Shown here: positions 8,471 through 16,523 of the stretch, one piece after another | Position numbering within the stretch: the stretch's first letter is position 1 | How the letters are laid out: every line of letters begins with the position of its first letter | Notes under the pieces: model-generated | What the model saw: only the letters and a program-made list of their open reading frames with translations | Told to the model about the DNA's origin: nothing | Databases searched by the model: none | Made by a program: the position numbers and the translations under genes | Assembly: GCF_030297675.1 (NCBI RefSeq) | Contig: NZ_AP028142.1 | Coordinates: 1,674,001-1,738,000 of the forward strand | Direction of reading: 5' to 3' | DNA from: Polynucleobacter sp. HIN11 | GTDB taxonomy: Bacteria; Pseudomonadota; Gammaproteobacteria; Burkholderiales; Burkholderiaceae | DNA length: 64,000 nt

Positions 8471-8596
8471 CTAACCTAAGATCCAATACTTCAATACGAT
8501 GCCCAAGAAAAAAGTCAACGCAATCGATAGCAAGACCGCCGCTAGGCGGCGGTTGCTCATCAAAGGATTCGATCGCTCGGTCACGTCAAGTGCCAT
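8471..8596 (-). CDS. 41-residue cytochrome oxidase small assembly protein
   Basis: Starts on an ATG (8594-8596) that shares its first base with the ctaD stop (TAATG), a classic translational coupling signal, and ends at a TAG at 8471-8473. The product has a polar head (MALDVTERSNPLMSNRR) and one membrane helix (about 18-38). I recall similar tiny proteins between ctaD and ctaG in Burkholderiales annotated as oxidase small assembly proteins. A perfect GC-rich inverted repeat lies inside the coding region (8535-8553). Confidence 0.85.
   Translation of the reverse strand: MALDVTERSNPLMSNRRLAAVLLSIALTFFLGIVLKYWILG
8535..8553 (-). repeat. GC-rich 8-bp inverted repeat with 3-base loop inside a coding gene
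   Basis: ACCGCCGC (8535-8542) and GCGGCGGT (8546-8553) are exact inverted repeats around TAG. In the minus-strand mRNA this forms a very stable hairpin between ctaD and ctaG, coding for the Asn-Arg-Arg-Leu-Ala-Ala part of the small protein. It could stabilise the upstream ctaC-ctaD message or reduce read-through. Confidence 0.7.
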
Positions 8597-10188
8597 TAGC
8601 TAATTTTGGGCGGCTGCTCAAATGTATGGAATGGCGCGGGTGATGGAACGGTCCACTCCAAAGTATTGGCTGTCTCCCATGGATTATCCGGAGCTTTCTT
8701 GCCATGACCACGGTATGCAGGGAGCACGACAAACAGCAGGAAATAAACCTGCATTAAGCCAAAGCCAAGACCACCGATCGAAGCAATTAAATTGAAATCA
8801 GCAAACTGGGTTGGGTAATCTGCATAGCGACGTGGCATACCTGCTAAACCCAAGAAATGCATTGGGAAGAAGGTGAGGTTAAAGAAGAACATTGAGCCCC
8901 AGAAATGAACCTTGCCGCGGAACTCATCGGCCATACGACCAGTCCACTTTGGACACCAGTAATAAAAGCCTGCAAACATCGCAAAGAGCGAACCCGCCAC
9001 TAGCACATAGTGGAAGTGGGCAACCACATAGTAGGTGTCTTGTAGACCAATATCAATTGGGGCCATCGCCAAAACCAGCCCAGTAAAACCACCGATCGTA
9101 AACACAAAAATAAATCCAATCGCCCATAGCATCGGGGTTTCAAAGGTCATTGACCCTTTCCACATGGTCGCAACCCAGTTAAAAATCTTTACCCCGGTTG
9201 GAACTGCAATTAGCATCGTGGCATACATAAAGAAGAGCTGACCAGTCACCGGCATACCAGTGGTAAACATGTGATGAGCCCAAACAATAAATGACAAGAT
9301 TGCGATGGATGATGTGGCATAAACCATCGATGCGTAGCCAAACAAACGCTTTCTGGCAAATACAGGAACGACCTCACTGATAATGCCAAACGCGGGCAAG
9401 ATCATGATGTAAACCTCTGGGTGACCGAAGAACCAGAAGATATGCTGATACATCACGGGATCGCCACCGCCAGCTGCAGAGAAGAAGCTGGTTCCAAAAT
9501 GACGGTCAGTGAGAACCATAGTGATCGCGCCGGCTAGCACAGGCATCACAGCAATTAACAAATAGGCAGTAATCAACCAGGTCCAGCAGAACATTGGCAT
9601 CTTCATGAGTGTCATGCCAGGTGCGCGCATATTCAAGATGGTCACAATGATGTTAATTGAACCCATAATGGACGAGGCGCCTAACAAATGAAGTGCAAAG
9701 ATGGCCATATCCATCCCCGGCCCCATTTGCAGGGTGAGCGGTGCATACAAGGTCCAGCCGCCTGAGGGCGCACCACCTGGTGCTAAAAATGAACCGAACA
9801 ATAACAATGCAGCAACTGGCAAAATCCAGAAACTGAAGTTGTTCATACGGGCGAATGCCATATCAGACGCGCCGATTTGCAAAGGAATCATCCAGTTTGC
9901 AAAACCCACGAAAGCCGGCATGATGGCACCGAACACCATCACCAAGCCGTGCATGGTGGTTAACTGATTAAAAAACTCGGGGCGCAAATATTGCAACCCA
10001 GGCTGAAACAGTTCCAAACGAATACCAAGCGCCATCACTCCGCCAGCCAGAAGGCTCACGAAGGCGAAGATCAAATACATCGTGCCGATGTCTTTGTGGT
10101 TGGTTGCAAACAACCAACGACGCCATCCATGGGGATGGTCGTGGGCATGATCGTGTGCGTGATCGTGGGTTGTGGATATGGTGCTCAT
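8596..10188 (-). CDS. ctaD: Cytochrome c oxidase subunit I (aa3 type)
   Basis: Catalytic subunit that reduces O2 at the heme a3-CuB site and pumps protons. The 530-residue protein has about twelve helices, with the low-spin heme region TTMHGLVMVFGAIMP, the CuB/cross-link motif WFFGHPEVYIMILP and the HAHHMFTTG-type and YVVAHFHYVL helices carrying the other metal ligands. The first 21 residues are unusual: seven His alternating with Asp/Ala (HDHAHDHAHDHPH), a possible metal-binding tail. Preceded by ctaC and coupled to the small assembly gene by TAATG. Confidence 0.97.
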   Translation of the reverse strand: MSTISTTHDHAHDHAHDHPHGWRRWLFATNHKDIGTMYLIFAFVSLLAGGVMALGIRLELFQPGLQYLRPEFFNQLTTMHGLVMVFGAIMPAFVGFANWMIPLQIGASDMAFARMNNFSFWILPVAALLLFGSFLAPGGAPSGGWTLYAPLTLQMGPGMDMAIFALHLLGASSIMGSINIIVTILNMRAPGMTLMKMPMFCWTWLITAYLLIAVMPVLAGAITMVLTDRHFGTSFFSAAGGGDPVMYQHIFWFFGHPEVYIMILPAFGIISEVVPVFARKRLFGYASMVYATSSIAILSFIVWAHHMFTTGMPVTGQLFFMYATMLIAVPTGVKIFNWVATMWKGSMTFETPMLWAIGFIFVFTIGGFTGLVLAMAPIDIGLQDTYYVVAHFHYVLVAGSLFAMFAGFYYWCPKWTGRMADEFRGKVHFWGSMFFFNLTFFPMHFLGLAGMPRRYADYPTQFADFNLIASIGGLGFGLMQVYFLLFVVLPAYRGHGKKAPDNPWETANTLEWTVPSPAPFHTFEQPPKIS

Positions 10189-10228
10189 GATTTGCTCCGG
10201 TTTAATTCAATTCGTTATATAAGTTCAA

Positions 10229-11383
10229 TTATTTGCCAGCACGAACAGTAGCGAACTCCTGGGTTTGAACAACTTCACCCGTCTTATTGCTCCATGCATT
10301 TCGGTAATAGGTCATTACAGCTGCCAAATCTCCATCAGAAATAACGCCACCCCATTTAGGCATCGCACCTTTACCGTTAATCAAAATATTGAAATTGCCT
10401 GCTTTCGGACCCAAGGCAACCTTGCTGCCATCTAATGCAGGGAAAGCGCCGGCGCCCTTACCGTTGGCTTGATGGCAAGCAGCGCAATTGGCGGCATACA
10501 CCTTAGCACCACGATCCATTTGCTCAGCCAAGGTGTAAACCTTGCTCGGATCATCCGCGTTAGCAGCCATTTCTTTTTTCTTTTCAGCAACCCATTTGGT
10601 GTAGTCCTCATCAGAAACGACTCTAACTACGATGGGCATAAATGCGTGCTGCGCGCCACAAAGCTCAGAACATTGTCCACGGAAGGTGCCAATTTTTTCA
10701 GCTCTGAACCAGGTGTCACGCACAAAGCCAGGAATTGCGTCTTGCTTTACGCCAAATGCAGGAACGGTCCATGCATGAATCACATCGTTCGCAGTTGTAA
10801 TTAGACGAATTTTTTTATTCACAGGGACAACCATCTCATGATCGACTTCCATCAGATAGGTTGGACTCTTGGGCGCGAGATTGTTAATCGCTTCGCGTGA
10901 AGTCGACATGGTCGAAAGGAAGCTAATACCTTCTCCCTCGCCCTTAATGTAGTCATAACCCCACTTCCACTGATAACCAGTGGTTTTAATGGTGATGTCT
11001 GCATTGGTGGTGTCCTTCATCGCAACTACTGTTTTGGTGGCGGGAAGAGCCATACCAATCACAATTAGCAGAGGAATAACAGTCCAAATAATTTCAACCG
11101 AAGTACTCTCATGAAACGATGCGGGCTGGGCACCTTTGGATTTGCGATGCTTGTAAATCGAATAGAACATCACTGAGAAAACGCCAATAAAGATCACCAA
11201 ACAAATGATCATCATCATCCAGTGCAACCAATGAATCTCTTCCATAATTTTGGTTGCAGGGGCGGGGAAATTGAGTTGATTTACTTTGGGGCCGCCTGGC
11301 ATATCTTGCGCCGCAACAGTAAAACTCCAGATTCCAAAACCAAGGGCAAGCCAAATTTTTGTCAGCAATTTACGAATATTCAT
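10229..11383 (-). CDS. ctaC: Cytochrome c oxidase subunit II with C-terminal cytochrome c domain (caa3 type)
   Basis: The 384-residue protein has a signal peptide (to about 25), two membrane helices (about 50-75 and 97-117), a CuA domain with ligands H203, C238, E240, C242, H246 and M249, and a fused cytochrome c domain with heme site C300-AA-C303-H304 and a likely axial Met in GAMPKWGG. The fusion marks a caa3-type oxidase that carries its own electron-entry heme. It is first in the minus-strand cta cluster, with a TATAAT box about 80 bp upstream of its start. Confidence 0.96.
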   Translation of the reverse strand: MNIRKLLTKIWLALGFGIWSFTVAAQDMPGGPKVNQLNFPAPATKIMEEIHWLHWMMMIICLVIFIGVFSVMFYSIYKHRKSKGAQPASFHESTSVEIIWTVIPLLIVIGMALPATKTVVAMKDTTNADITIKTTGYQWKWGYDYIKGEGEGISFLSTMSTSREAINNLAPKSPTYLMEVDHEMVVPVNKKIRLITTANDVIHAWTVPAFGVKQDAIPGFVRDTWFRAEKIGTFRGQCSELCGAQHAFMPIVVRVVSDEDYTKWVAEKKKEMAANADDPSKVYTLAEQMDRGAKVYAANCAACHQANGKGAGAFPALDGSKVALGPKAGNFNILINGKGAMPKWGGVISDGDLAAVMTYYRNAWSNKTGEVVQTQEFATVRAGK

Positions 11384-11462
11384 TTTTTTCTCAAATTTAA
11401 GAGCAGCGCACCTAATAAAGTCTGGTCGCTTGTCCAGCCACTAGTCACTAATTAGACACTGA

Positions 11463-11468
11463 ATTATA
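11463..11468 (-). promoter_or_regulatory. Putative sigma-70 -10 box for the cta cluster
   Basis: On the minus strand this reads TATAAT, a perfect -10 hexamer, giving a start near 11456 and a leader of about 73 nt before ctaC. No good -35 is seen at 16-18 bp; ATGACT at 19 bp is the nearest candidate. An activator may be needed. The 186-bp gap (11384-11569) also holds a 12-bp palindrome. Confidence 0.5.
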
Positions 11469-11538
11469 GGATGATTTGCTTGACAGAAGTCATTTTGTGA
11501 TTTCCTTTGGGGCAAACCCTATATGTAGATAATTAAAT

Positions 11539-11550
11539 GTAAGTACTTAC
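11539..11550. repeat. 12-bp perfect palindrome GTAAGTACTTAC
   Basis: An exact palindrome 20 bp after the BioC-like gene stop and about 70 bp upstream of the ctaC -10 box. It could be an operator of a dimeric regulator acting on the cta promoter, but no family is recognised and chance is possible in this AT-rich gap. Confidence 0.3.
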
Positions 11551-11569
11551 TTATAAATTAGCTATGGAA

Positions 11570-12331
11570 CTATTTACGTTTAATTGCATCTACGCGAATA
11601 TATGCTGATTTAGCATCCCCAGTACTGAGATTTTTTGCCAAAACCCAAGCATGTCCATAAACGATTTCCAGGGTCAGTTTTAGGGGGTCAGGAACCCTAA
11701 GTTGATGGAGTTGCGTACCCGCAGAAATGAGCCCCAGAGCTAGGCCATCCTTATAAAGAGCCTGCCCAGTTTCGTACTCCAAATGAAGATATTCCATATC
11801 CATCACCGGGTCCGAATAGCGGTTTTGAACCAAGGCATCCCCAATATCGTGCATATCGAGGGCGCCTGGCAAGGTTTGCATTTGACTACCATCCGGGTTG
11901 GCATCCCGGAGTTCCTTACCTGTATCAGGGCCCAAATAGGCAAATGAAATCAAACCGCCTTCTTTCAGATGCTGGTGACAACTCGCCATCCAAGCGCTCG
12001 GGTTATTGAGATTTTGCAAACATAAATTACTGAGGATCAAATCGTAGGATGCATTGTCTGGAATCCCCTGACCCAGTAATCGGCCTGAGTTCAACAAAGG
12101 GCGACTGAGTACCTGTTTAAGTTTGATCCCCAATGGAATCCTTCCCTGAATTTGAGGATCAAGAATGGTGTCAATTTGCGCACTAGGAAAACGCTTCGCA
12201 AATGCCCTGCGATTTAAGCCAGAAAAATCGGGTTCGAGCAAAATGTGTTTCGGCATCAGCTTGATGGGCGCTAACTTATCAAGCATTCGCTCTTGAATCT
12301 CAGTTCGAAGCCATGAAAGAGAAGTGGTCAT
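11570..12331 (-). CDS. SAM-dependent methyltransferase, BioC-like
   Basis: The 253-residue protein (from the ATG at 12329-12331) has a class I methyltransferase core: the nucleotide-binding region around ILLEPDFSGLNRRAF, then SYDLILSNLCLQNLNNP and HLKEGGLISFAYLGPDTGKELRDA, a pattern typical of BioC (malonyl-ACP O-methyltransferase of biotin synthesis) in betaproteobacteria. The first motif is degenerate compared with a textbook GxGxG. I chose the internal start because the longer frame runs into comF on the other strand. No other biotin synthesis gene is nearby, so the BioC role is an inference. Confidence 0.72.
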   Translation of the reverse strand: MTTSLSWLRTEIQERMLDKLAPIKLMPKHILLEPDFSGLNRRAFAKRFPSAQIDTILDPQIQGRIPLGIKLKQVLSRPLLNSGRLLGQGIPDNASYDLILSNLCLQNLNNPSAWMASCHQHLKEGGLISFAYLGPDTGKELRDANPDGSQMQTLPGALDMHDIGDALVQNRYSDPVMDMEYLHLEYETGQALYKDGLALGLISAGTQLHQLRVPDPLKLTLEIVYGHAWVLAKNLSTGDAKSAYIRVDAIKRK

Positions 12332-12355
12332 CGAATCAGTATACTCAGCGCCCCG

Positions 12356-13081
12356 ATGAGCTGGCTTCGTACTGCAACCCAATATTTAATTCCGACACTG
12401 TGCATGGTGTGCGAGCAAGCACAAGCTGAAATTGTATGCTTTCCATGTCGCGATCGCATTGCTCAAAACCGCTTGCAATTTGGTCCATCCTGTCAGATTT
12501 GTGCGCTACCAATCGGGCCGCATCAATCACTTTGTGCTGCGTGTGAACAGGTAAAACCGGCCTTTGATCACGTGACTTATCTCGACCTCTATCAGGAACC
12601 ATTACGTCAAACGCTTCACCTTTTAAAGTACCAAAAGAGGCTAGCATGCGCTAGTGGCTTTGCCCTCTTGTGGAATATATTTCATCAACATGCTCTCAAA
12701 GCATGCGATGCGGATGTTTTAATTCCAGTGCCGCTAAATCCAACAAAATTAGCAGCGCGCGGCTTTAATCAAGCATGGGAAATCGCGAAACGGTTTGATC
12801 TTCCGAAATCCATCAGACGCATTCCAAACCTAGTGATTTGCCACCCAACCCACACTGCTCAAGCAAGTCTTAATCGTGCCGACCGCACTGCATCGATGCG
12901 AGACCGTTTTGAATTGAAAGTTGGTGCAGCTTCTATGATTCATGACCAACATATCGTGGTTATTGATGATGTCATGACCACCGGCTCAACGATCCACTCG
13001 TTAGCAACAACTCTCAAAAAGTCTGGGGCAAAGCGGGTGAGCGCATGGACCATGCTTCGCACGCCTCCTTGGGAGTCTTAA
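12356..13081 (+). CDS. ComF family phosphoribosyltransferase-like protein
   Basis: The 241-residue protein has an N-terminal double zinc-finger-like region with four CxxC pairs (C16/C19, C28/C31, C46/C49, C60/C63) and a C-terminal type I phosphoribosyltransferase domain with the PRPP loop VVIDDVMTTGST (about 202-213). ComF proteins are linked to DNA uptake and replication-fork rescue in naturally transformable bacteria, but many carriers are not known to be competent. Divergent from the BioC-like gene by 24 bp and followed closely by trmL. Confidence 0.9.
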   Translation: MSWLRTATQYLIPTLCMVCEQAQAEIVCFPCRDRIAQNRLQFGPSCQICALPIGPHQSLCAACEQVKPAFDHVTYLDLYQEPLRQTLHLLKYQKRLACASGFALLWNIFHQHALKACDADVLIPVPLNPTKLAARGFNQAWEIAKRFDLPKSIRRIPNLVICHPTHTAQASLNRADRTASMRDRFELKVGAASMIHDQHIVVIDDVMTTGSTIHSLATTLKKSGAKRVSAWTMLRTPPWES

Positions 13082-13099
13082 GTGCAATATGATGCTGCT

Positions 13100-13570
13100 A
13101 TGTTTAATGTCGTTTTATTTGAACCTGAGATCCCACCGAATACTGGGAACATCATCCGCCTATGTGCCAATACGGGTGCGCAATTGCATCTCATCAAACC
13201 ACTTGGTTTTCCTCTTGAACACGCCAAATTGAAGCGCGCGGGCCTGGATTACCATGAGTTTGCCAATCTCAAGCTGTATGAGAACTGGTCCGATTTTCTA
13301 ACAAGCACAAAGGCCGATTTGCAGCGTGTCTTTGCTTTAACGACTAAGGGGCAGCGCTCACTTCTTCATACAGAATTTCACTCAAACGATTACTTTGTAT
13401 TTGGATCAGAGACCAAAGGCATTAGCGATCAGGTACGCGCTAGCATTCCTCGCGAGAATCACCTTCGATTGGCAATGCTTGCTAATAGTCGCAGCTTAAA
13501 TCTCTCAAACTCTGTAGCGGTCGTGGTTTATGAAGCATGGCGCCAACACCAATTCCAGGGTGGGACTTAA
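13100..13570 (+). CDS. trmL: tRNA (cytidine(34)-2'-O)-methyltransferase
   Basis: TrmL, a SPOUT methyltransferase, modifies the wobble base of tRNA-Leu isoacceptors. The 156-residue size and motifs fit: FNVVLFEPEIPPNTGNIIRL at the N-terminus, FGSETKGIS (about 101-109) and the knot-forming C-terminal RLAMLANSRSLNLSNSVAVV. I prefer the ATG at 13100 over the GTG at 13082 because homology begins exactly there. It shares the tetranucleotide TTAA with the convergent gpsA stop. Confidence 0.93.
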   Translation: MFNVVLFEPEIPPNTGNIIRLCANTGAQLHLIKPLGFPLEHAKLKRAGLDYHEFANLKLYENWSDFLTSTKADLQRVFALTTKGQRSLLHTEFHSNDYFVFGSETKGISDQVRASIPRENHLRLAMLANSRSLNLSNSVAVVVYEAWRQHQFQGGT

Positions 13571-14577
13571 GTTTCCGATTTAGGCCCGCGGCCCATTAAG
13601 GTCCGAACTCCATCCTCGGGACTCAGTTGACCATTAAGTACGTGACTAACCGTTGTACAAATTGGCATCTCAACCTGATGTTGTTTAGCCAAATCACTCA
13701 CGGCTTGCGCACACAAGACACCCTCAGCCACATGACCAAGCGCGGCTAATACCCGGTCCAATGGCTCCCCAGCGGCAAGCGATAAACCCACACGACGGTT
13801 ACGCGATAAATCACCCGTTGCGGTCAAAATAAGATCGCCCAAGCCAGCGAGTCCCATACAGGTCTCGCTCTTACCGCCGACAGCTTTAACTAACCGCATC
13901 ATTTCTGCAAGACCTCGGGTTAACAAGGCAGCGCGGGCATTCATACCCAAGCCCAAGCCATCGCCAATTCCGGCAGCAATTGCTAATACATTTTTAACGG
14001 CGCCACCAAGCTCAACCCCAATCAAATCATCGCTTGCATACACCCGAATATTTCCATGGTGAAACGCAGTTTGTACTTGCTGACAAAATTCAGATGCAGT
14101 GCTTGCAACCGTCAAAGCGCAAGGCAAACCCTCGCCAACTTCACGGGCAAAGCTAGGGCCTGACAAAACACCCACTGCATGCGCATGGGTGGCAAATCGT
14201 TCTTGTTCGCGGCCAACAACCTGATGGGGAAGTAGGGAGGTTTTGGGTTCCAACCCTTTGCAAAGCCACAAAATGTTGAAAGGCTGTTGTGCCGTTTTAA
14301 AAACATCAGCTACCGTAGCTGCTAACCCAGCCATTGGGGTCGCAATCACTAATAGGTCATCAGCCCCTAATCTGTTAACGGCTTTCTCAAAATCCGACTC
14401 AATCAATAATGATTTGGGTAACGCAATAGCTGGTAAATACTGTTTATTTTCTTGATCCCTGCGAAGGGCATCGGCGGCATTTGGGTTGCGCGCCCATAAG
14501 CAAACCGAATGGTGACTAGCAGCGGATATAGCAATGGCTGTACCCCATGCTCCTGCCCCTAGGACCGATATATTCAT
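13567..14577 (-). CDS. gpsA: Glycerol-3-phosphate dehydrogenase [NAD(P)+]
   Basis: Makes sn-glycerol-3-phosphate from dihydroxyacetone phosphate for phospholipid synthesis. The 336-residue cytosolic enzyme begins with the Rossmann motif VLGAGAWGTAIA (about 5-16) and has the GPSFAREVGEGLPCALTVAS substrate region and the catalytic-Lys region GGAVKNVLAIAAGIGDGLG (about 190-208). Its start adjoins the secB stop (1-bp overlap), suggesting an operon grxC-secB-gpsA on the minus strand. Confidence 0.97.
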   Translation of the reverse strand: MNISVLGAGAWGTAIAISAASHHSVCLWARNPNAADALRRDQENKQYLPAIALPKSLLIESDFEKAVNRLGADDLLVIATPMAGLAATVADVFKTAQQPFNILWLCKGLEPKTSLLPHQVVGREQERFATHAHAVGVLSGPSFAREVGEGLPCALTVASTASEFCQQVQTAFHHGNIRVYASDDLIGVELGGAVKNVLAIAAGIGDGLGLGMNARAALLTRGLAEMMRLVKAVGGKSETCMGLAGLGDLILTATGDLSRNRRVGLSLAAGEPLDRVLAALGHVAEGVLCAQAVSDLAKQHQVEMPICTTVSHVLNGQLSPEDGVRTLMGRGPKSET

Positions 14578-15092
14578 TAGTTGGGCAAAATAATTTTGCT
14601 CTCTGCCTCACCATTACCGGCTTGCGCTCCCTGAGCTGCCTGAGCCTGAGCCAAACGATGCTCATACATGCCATGAAAGTTGATATCGGCAAGATGAATA
14701 GGCTGAAAGCCGGCGCGACTAATAATGTCGGCAACGTTTGAGCGCAAATACGGAAAGATGATGCTTGGGCAAGTGATGCCAAGCATTGGGTCAATTTGCT
14801 CAATCGGGATATTCTTAAACTCGAAAATACCGGCTTGCTTAGCTTCGACCAAGAACATGACCTTGCCTTCAACGCGAGCGGTGACTGTGCTCAAGAGGGC
14901 AACCTCAAATAACTCGTCGCTTAGGCGATCAACCGCAATATCCAATTCCACCTGAATCTGTGGCTCACTCGCAACCAACAAAATACCGGGGGCATTGGGT
15001 TGCTCGAGTGATAAATCTTTTAGATAAACACGTTGGATGACAAACGAAGGCTCATTTGAACCTGTGGCTGAATTCGTTGCAGCATCACTCAT
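14577..15092 (-). CDS. secB: Protein-export chaperone SecB
   Basis: The 171-residue protein keeps preproteins unfolded and passes them to SecA. Family motifs visible: FVIQRVYLKDLSLEQPNAP (about 17-35), a beta-sheet core with EVALLSTVTARVEGKVMFLVE, and CPSIIFPYLRSNVADIISRAGFQP near 110-133. The C-terminal tail (AAQGAQAGNGEAES) is polar and probably disordered. It lies 27 bp after grxC and overlaps gpsA by one base. Confidence 0.97.
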   Translation of the reverse strand: MSDAATNSATGSNEPSFVIQRVYLKDLSLEQPNAPGILLVASEPQIQVELDIAVDRLSDELFEVALLSTVTARVEGKVMFLVEAKQAGIFEFKNIPIEQIDPMLGITCPSIIFPYLRSNVADIISRAGFQPIHLADINFHGMYEHRLAQAQAAQGAQAGNGEAESKIILPN

Positions 15093-15119
15093 ACAAACTC
15101 TCTTTCCAATTAGAAATGG

Positions 15120-15374
15120 TTAGGCTAAAAGCGGATCAAGACCGCCTGCACGATCTAATGCTGCTAGATCATCGTAACCGCCAATATGACGATCACCGAT
15201 ATAAATTTGTGGAACAGTCCTGCGACCTGTGCGAGTCATCATTTCTTCTCGCTTGGCTGGATCGACATCAATTAATATTTTTTGTAAATTCTGAACACCC
15301 TTTTTTTGTAAAAGTTTCTCAGCCATCACGCAGTAAGGGCAAACGCGGGTGCTGTACATCAAAACGTCTGGCAT
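15120..15374 (-). CDS. grxC: Glutaredoxin 3
   Basis: An 84-residue glutathione-dependent dithiol oxidoreductase with the active site C12-PY-C15, the cis-Pro region TVPQIYIGDRHIGGYDD (about 53-69) and the C-terminal glycine-rich loop. Part of the minus-strand run rhodanese-grxC-secB-gpsA, 10 bp after the rhodanese-like gene. Glutathione for it would come from gshA/gshB about 6 kb away. Confidence 0.96.
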   Translation of the reverse strand: MPDVLMYSTRVCPYCVMAEKLLQKKGVQNLQKILIDVDPAKREEMMTRTGRRTVPQIYIGDRHIGGYDDLAALDRAGGLDPLLA

Positions 15375-15384
15375 CGCTTCCCCA

Positions 15385-15801
15385 TTAGGATTTAATAAGC
15401 GGCAACCCGGAGGTTTGCCAAGCGTTGATACCGCCCTCTAAAACACCCACTTCGGTATACCCAAGATTGCGAAGCTCTTTAGCTGCTTTCTGAGAATGAG
15501 CCGGGCCCCGACCAATCACCACAACAGGATATTTTTGATCGATTTTCATGGTTTTCAAGCTAGCGCCTAAGCTCTCCAAGGCGATATTTTTGGCATTTGG
15601 CAAATGGCCTAATTTAAAATCTTCCTCGGTCCGCAAATCGATCACATTTGCCTTGCGACGGTTAATCCAAATGGTCGCATCGGTGGGGGTTAGACCCTTG
15701 CCACTAATTAGGGTTGATAATGTTGGCATGAATAAAGCCATGCCCGAAATGATCATTAAGGCGGCCAGTACGAGGTTGTCTGTTTGAGCTAAGAAGTCCA
15801 T
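15385..15801 (-). CDS. Membrane-anchored rhodanese-like protein lacking the catalytic Cys
   Basis: From the ATG at 15799-15801 the protein has 138 residues: one N-terminal membrane helix (about 9-33) and a rhodanese domain (INRRKANVIDLRTEEDFKLGHLPNAKNI, split here only by my description of the fold, about 47-75) ending in LEGGINAWQTSGLPL. The active-site loop reads VVVIGRGPAHSQKA, with Gly where active sulfurtransferases carry Cys, so sulfur transfer is unlikely and a binding or scaffold role is possible. The longer start (15837) would overlap gpmA and was not chosen. In the grxC-secB-gpsA operon. Confidence 0.88.
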   Translation of the reverse strand: MDFLAQTDNLVLAALMIISGMALFMPTLSTLISGKGLTPTDATIWINRRKANVIDLRTEEDFKLGHLPNAKNIALESLGASLKTMKIDQKYPVVVIGRGPAHSQKAAKELRNLGYTEVGVLEGGINAWQTSGLPLIKS

Positions 15802-15823
15802 TGTCAGATTATAGAATGCATCT

Positions 15824-16519
15824 ATGAAACAACTCATCCTAGTCCGCCACGGACAATCCGCCTGGAATCTTGAGAATCGGTTTACTGGATGGGCCGATAT
15901 TGACCTAACGCCAACAGGCGTTGAGCAATCCCAACGGGCTGGCCAGCTTCTAAGGGATGCTGGTTATGACTTTGATATTGCCTATACCTCGGTTCTAAAG
16001 CGCGCCATCCGAACCTTATGGAACATCCAAGATGCCATGGATCTAATGTGGGTGCCTGTGGTCCATAGCTGGCGATTAAACGAACGGCACTACGGTGCAC
16101 TGACCGGGCTCAATAAGGCAGAGACTGCAGCTAAATTTGGGGATGAGCAAGTCCATATCTGGAGGCGCTCCTATGCCATCGCCCCGCCTCCATTAAGCCC
16201 AGAGCAGCGCGCTGAGCTCGCCAGTGACCCCCGCTACACCAAGCTTAATCATGAGGATATTCCCCATGGGGAGTGCCTAAAAGACACCGTCAGTCGGGTT
16301 TTACCCCTCTGGAATGAGTCGATCGCTCCGGCTCTCAAACTTGGTAAACGGGTTATTCTGGTCGCCCATGGCAATAGCATCCGCGCCCTCATGAAGCACA
16401 TTGATCAGGTATCAGATGAGGCGATCATGGAGGTCAATGTGCCTAACGGCAATCCCCTCATTTATGAACTGGACGATGAGCTTCGCCCAATACAACATTT
16501 CTATTTAGAGGCAAAATAG
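15824..16519 (+). CDS. gpmA: 2,3-bisphosphoglycerate-dependent phosphoglycerate mutase
   Basis: Glycolytic/gluconeogenic mutase that interconverts 3- and 2-phosphoglycerate. The 231-residue enzyme has the phosphohistidine motif LVRHGQSAWNLENRFTGW (about 6-23), the ERHYGALTGLNK region (about 87-98) and the second catalytic His in VAHGNSIRAL (about 183-192). Divergent from the rhodanese-like gene by 22 bp, and 4 bp upstream of ctpA, probably co-transcribed with it. Confidence 0.97.
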   Translation: MKQLILVRHGQSAWNLENRFTGWADIDLTPTGVEQSQRAGQLLRDAGYDFDIAYTSVLKRAIRTLWNIQDAMDLMWVPVVHSWRLNERHYGALTGLNKAETAAKFGDEQVHIWRRSYAIAPPPLSPEQRAELASDPRYTKLNHEDIPHGECLKDTVSRVLPLWNESIAPALKLGKRVILVAHGNSIRALMKHIDQVSDEAIMEVNVPNGNPLIYELDDELRPIQHFYLEAK

Positions 16520-16523
16520 CTAA

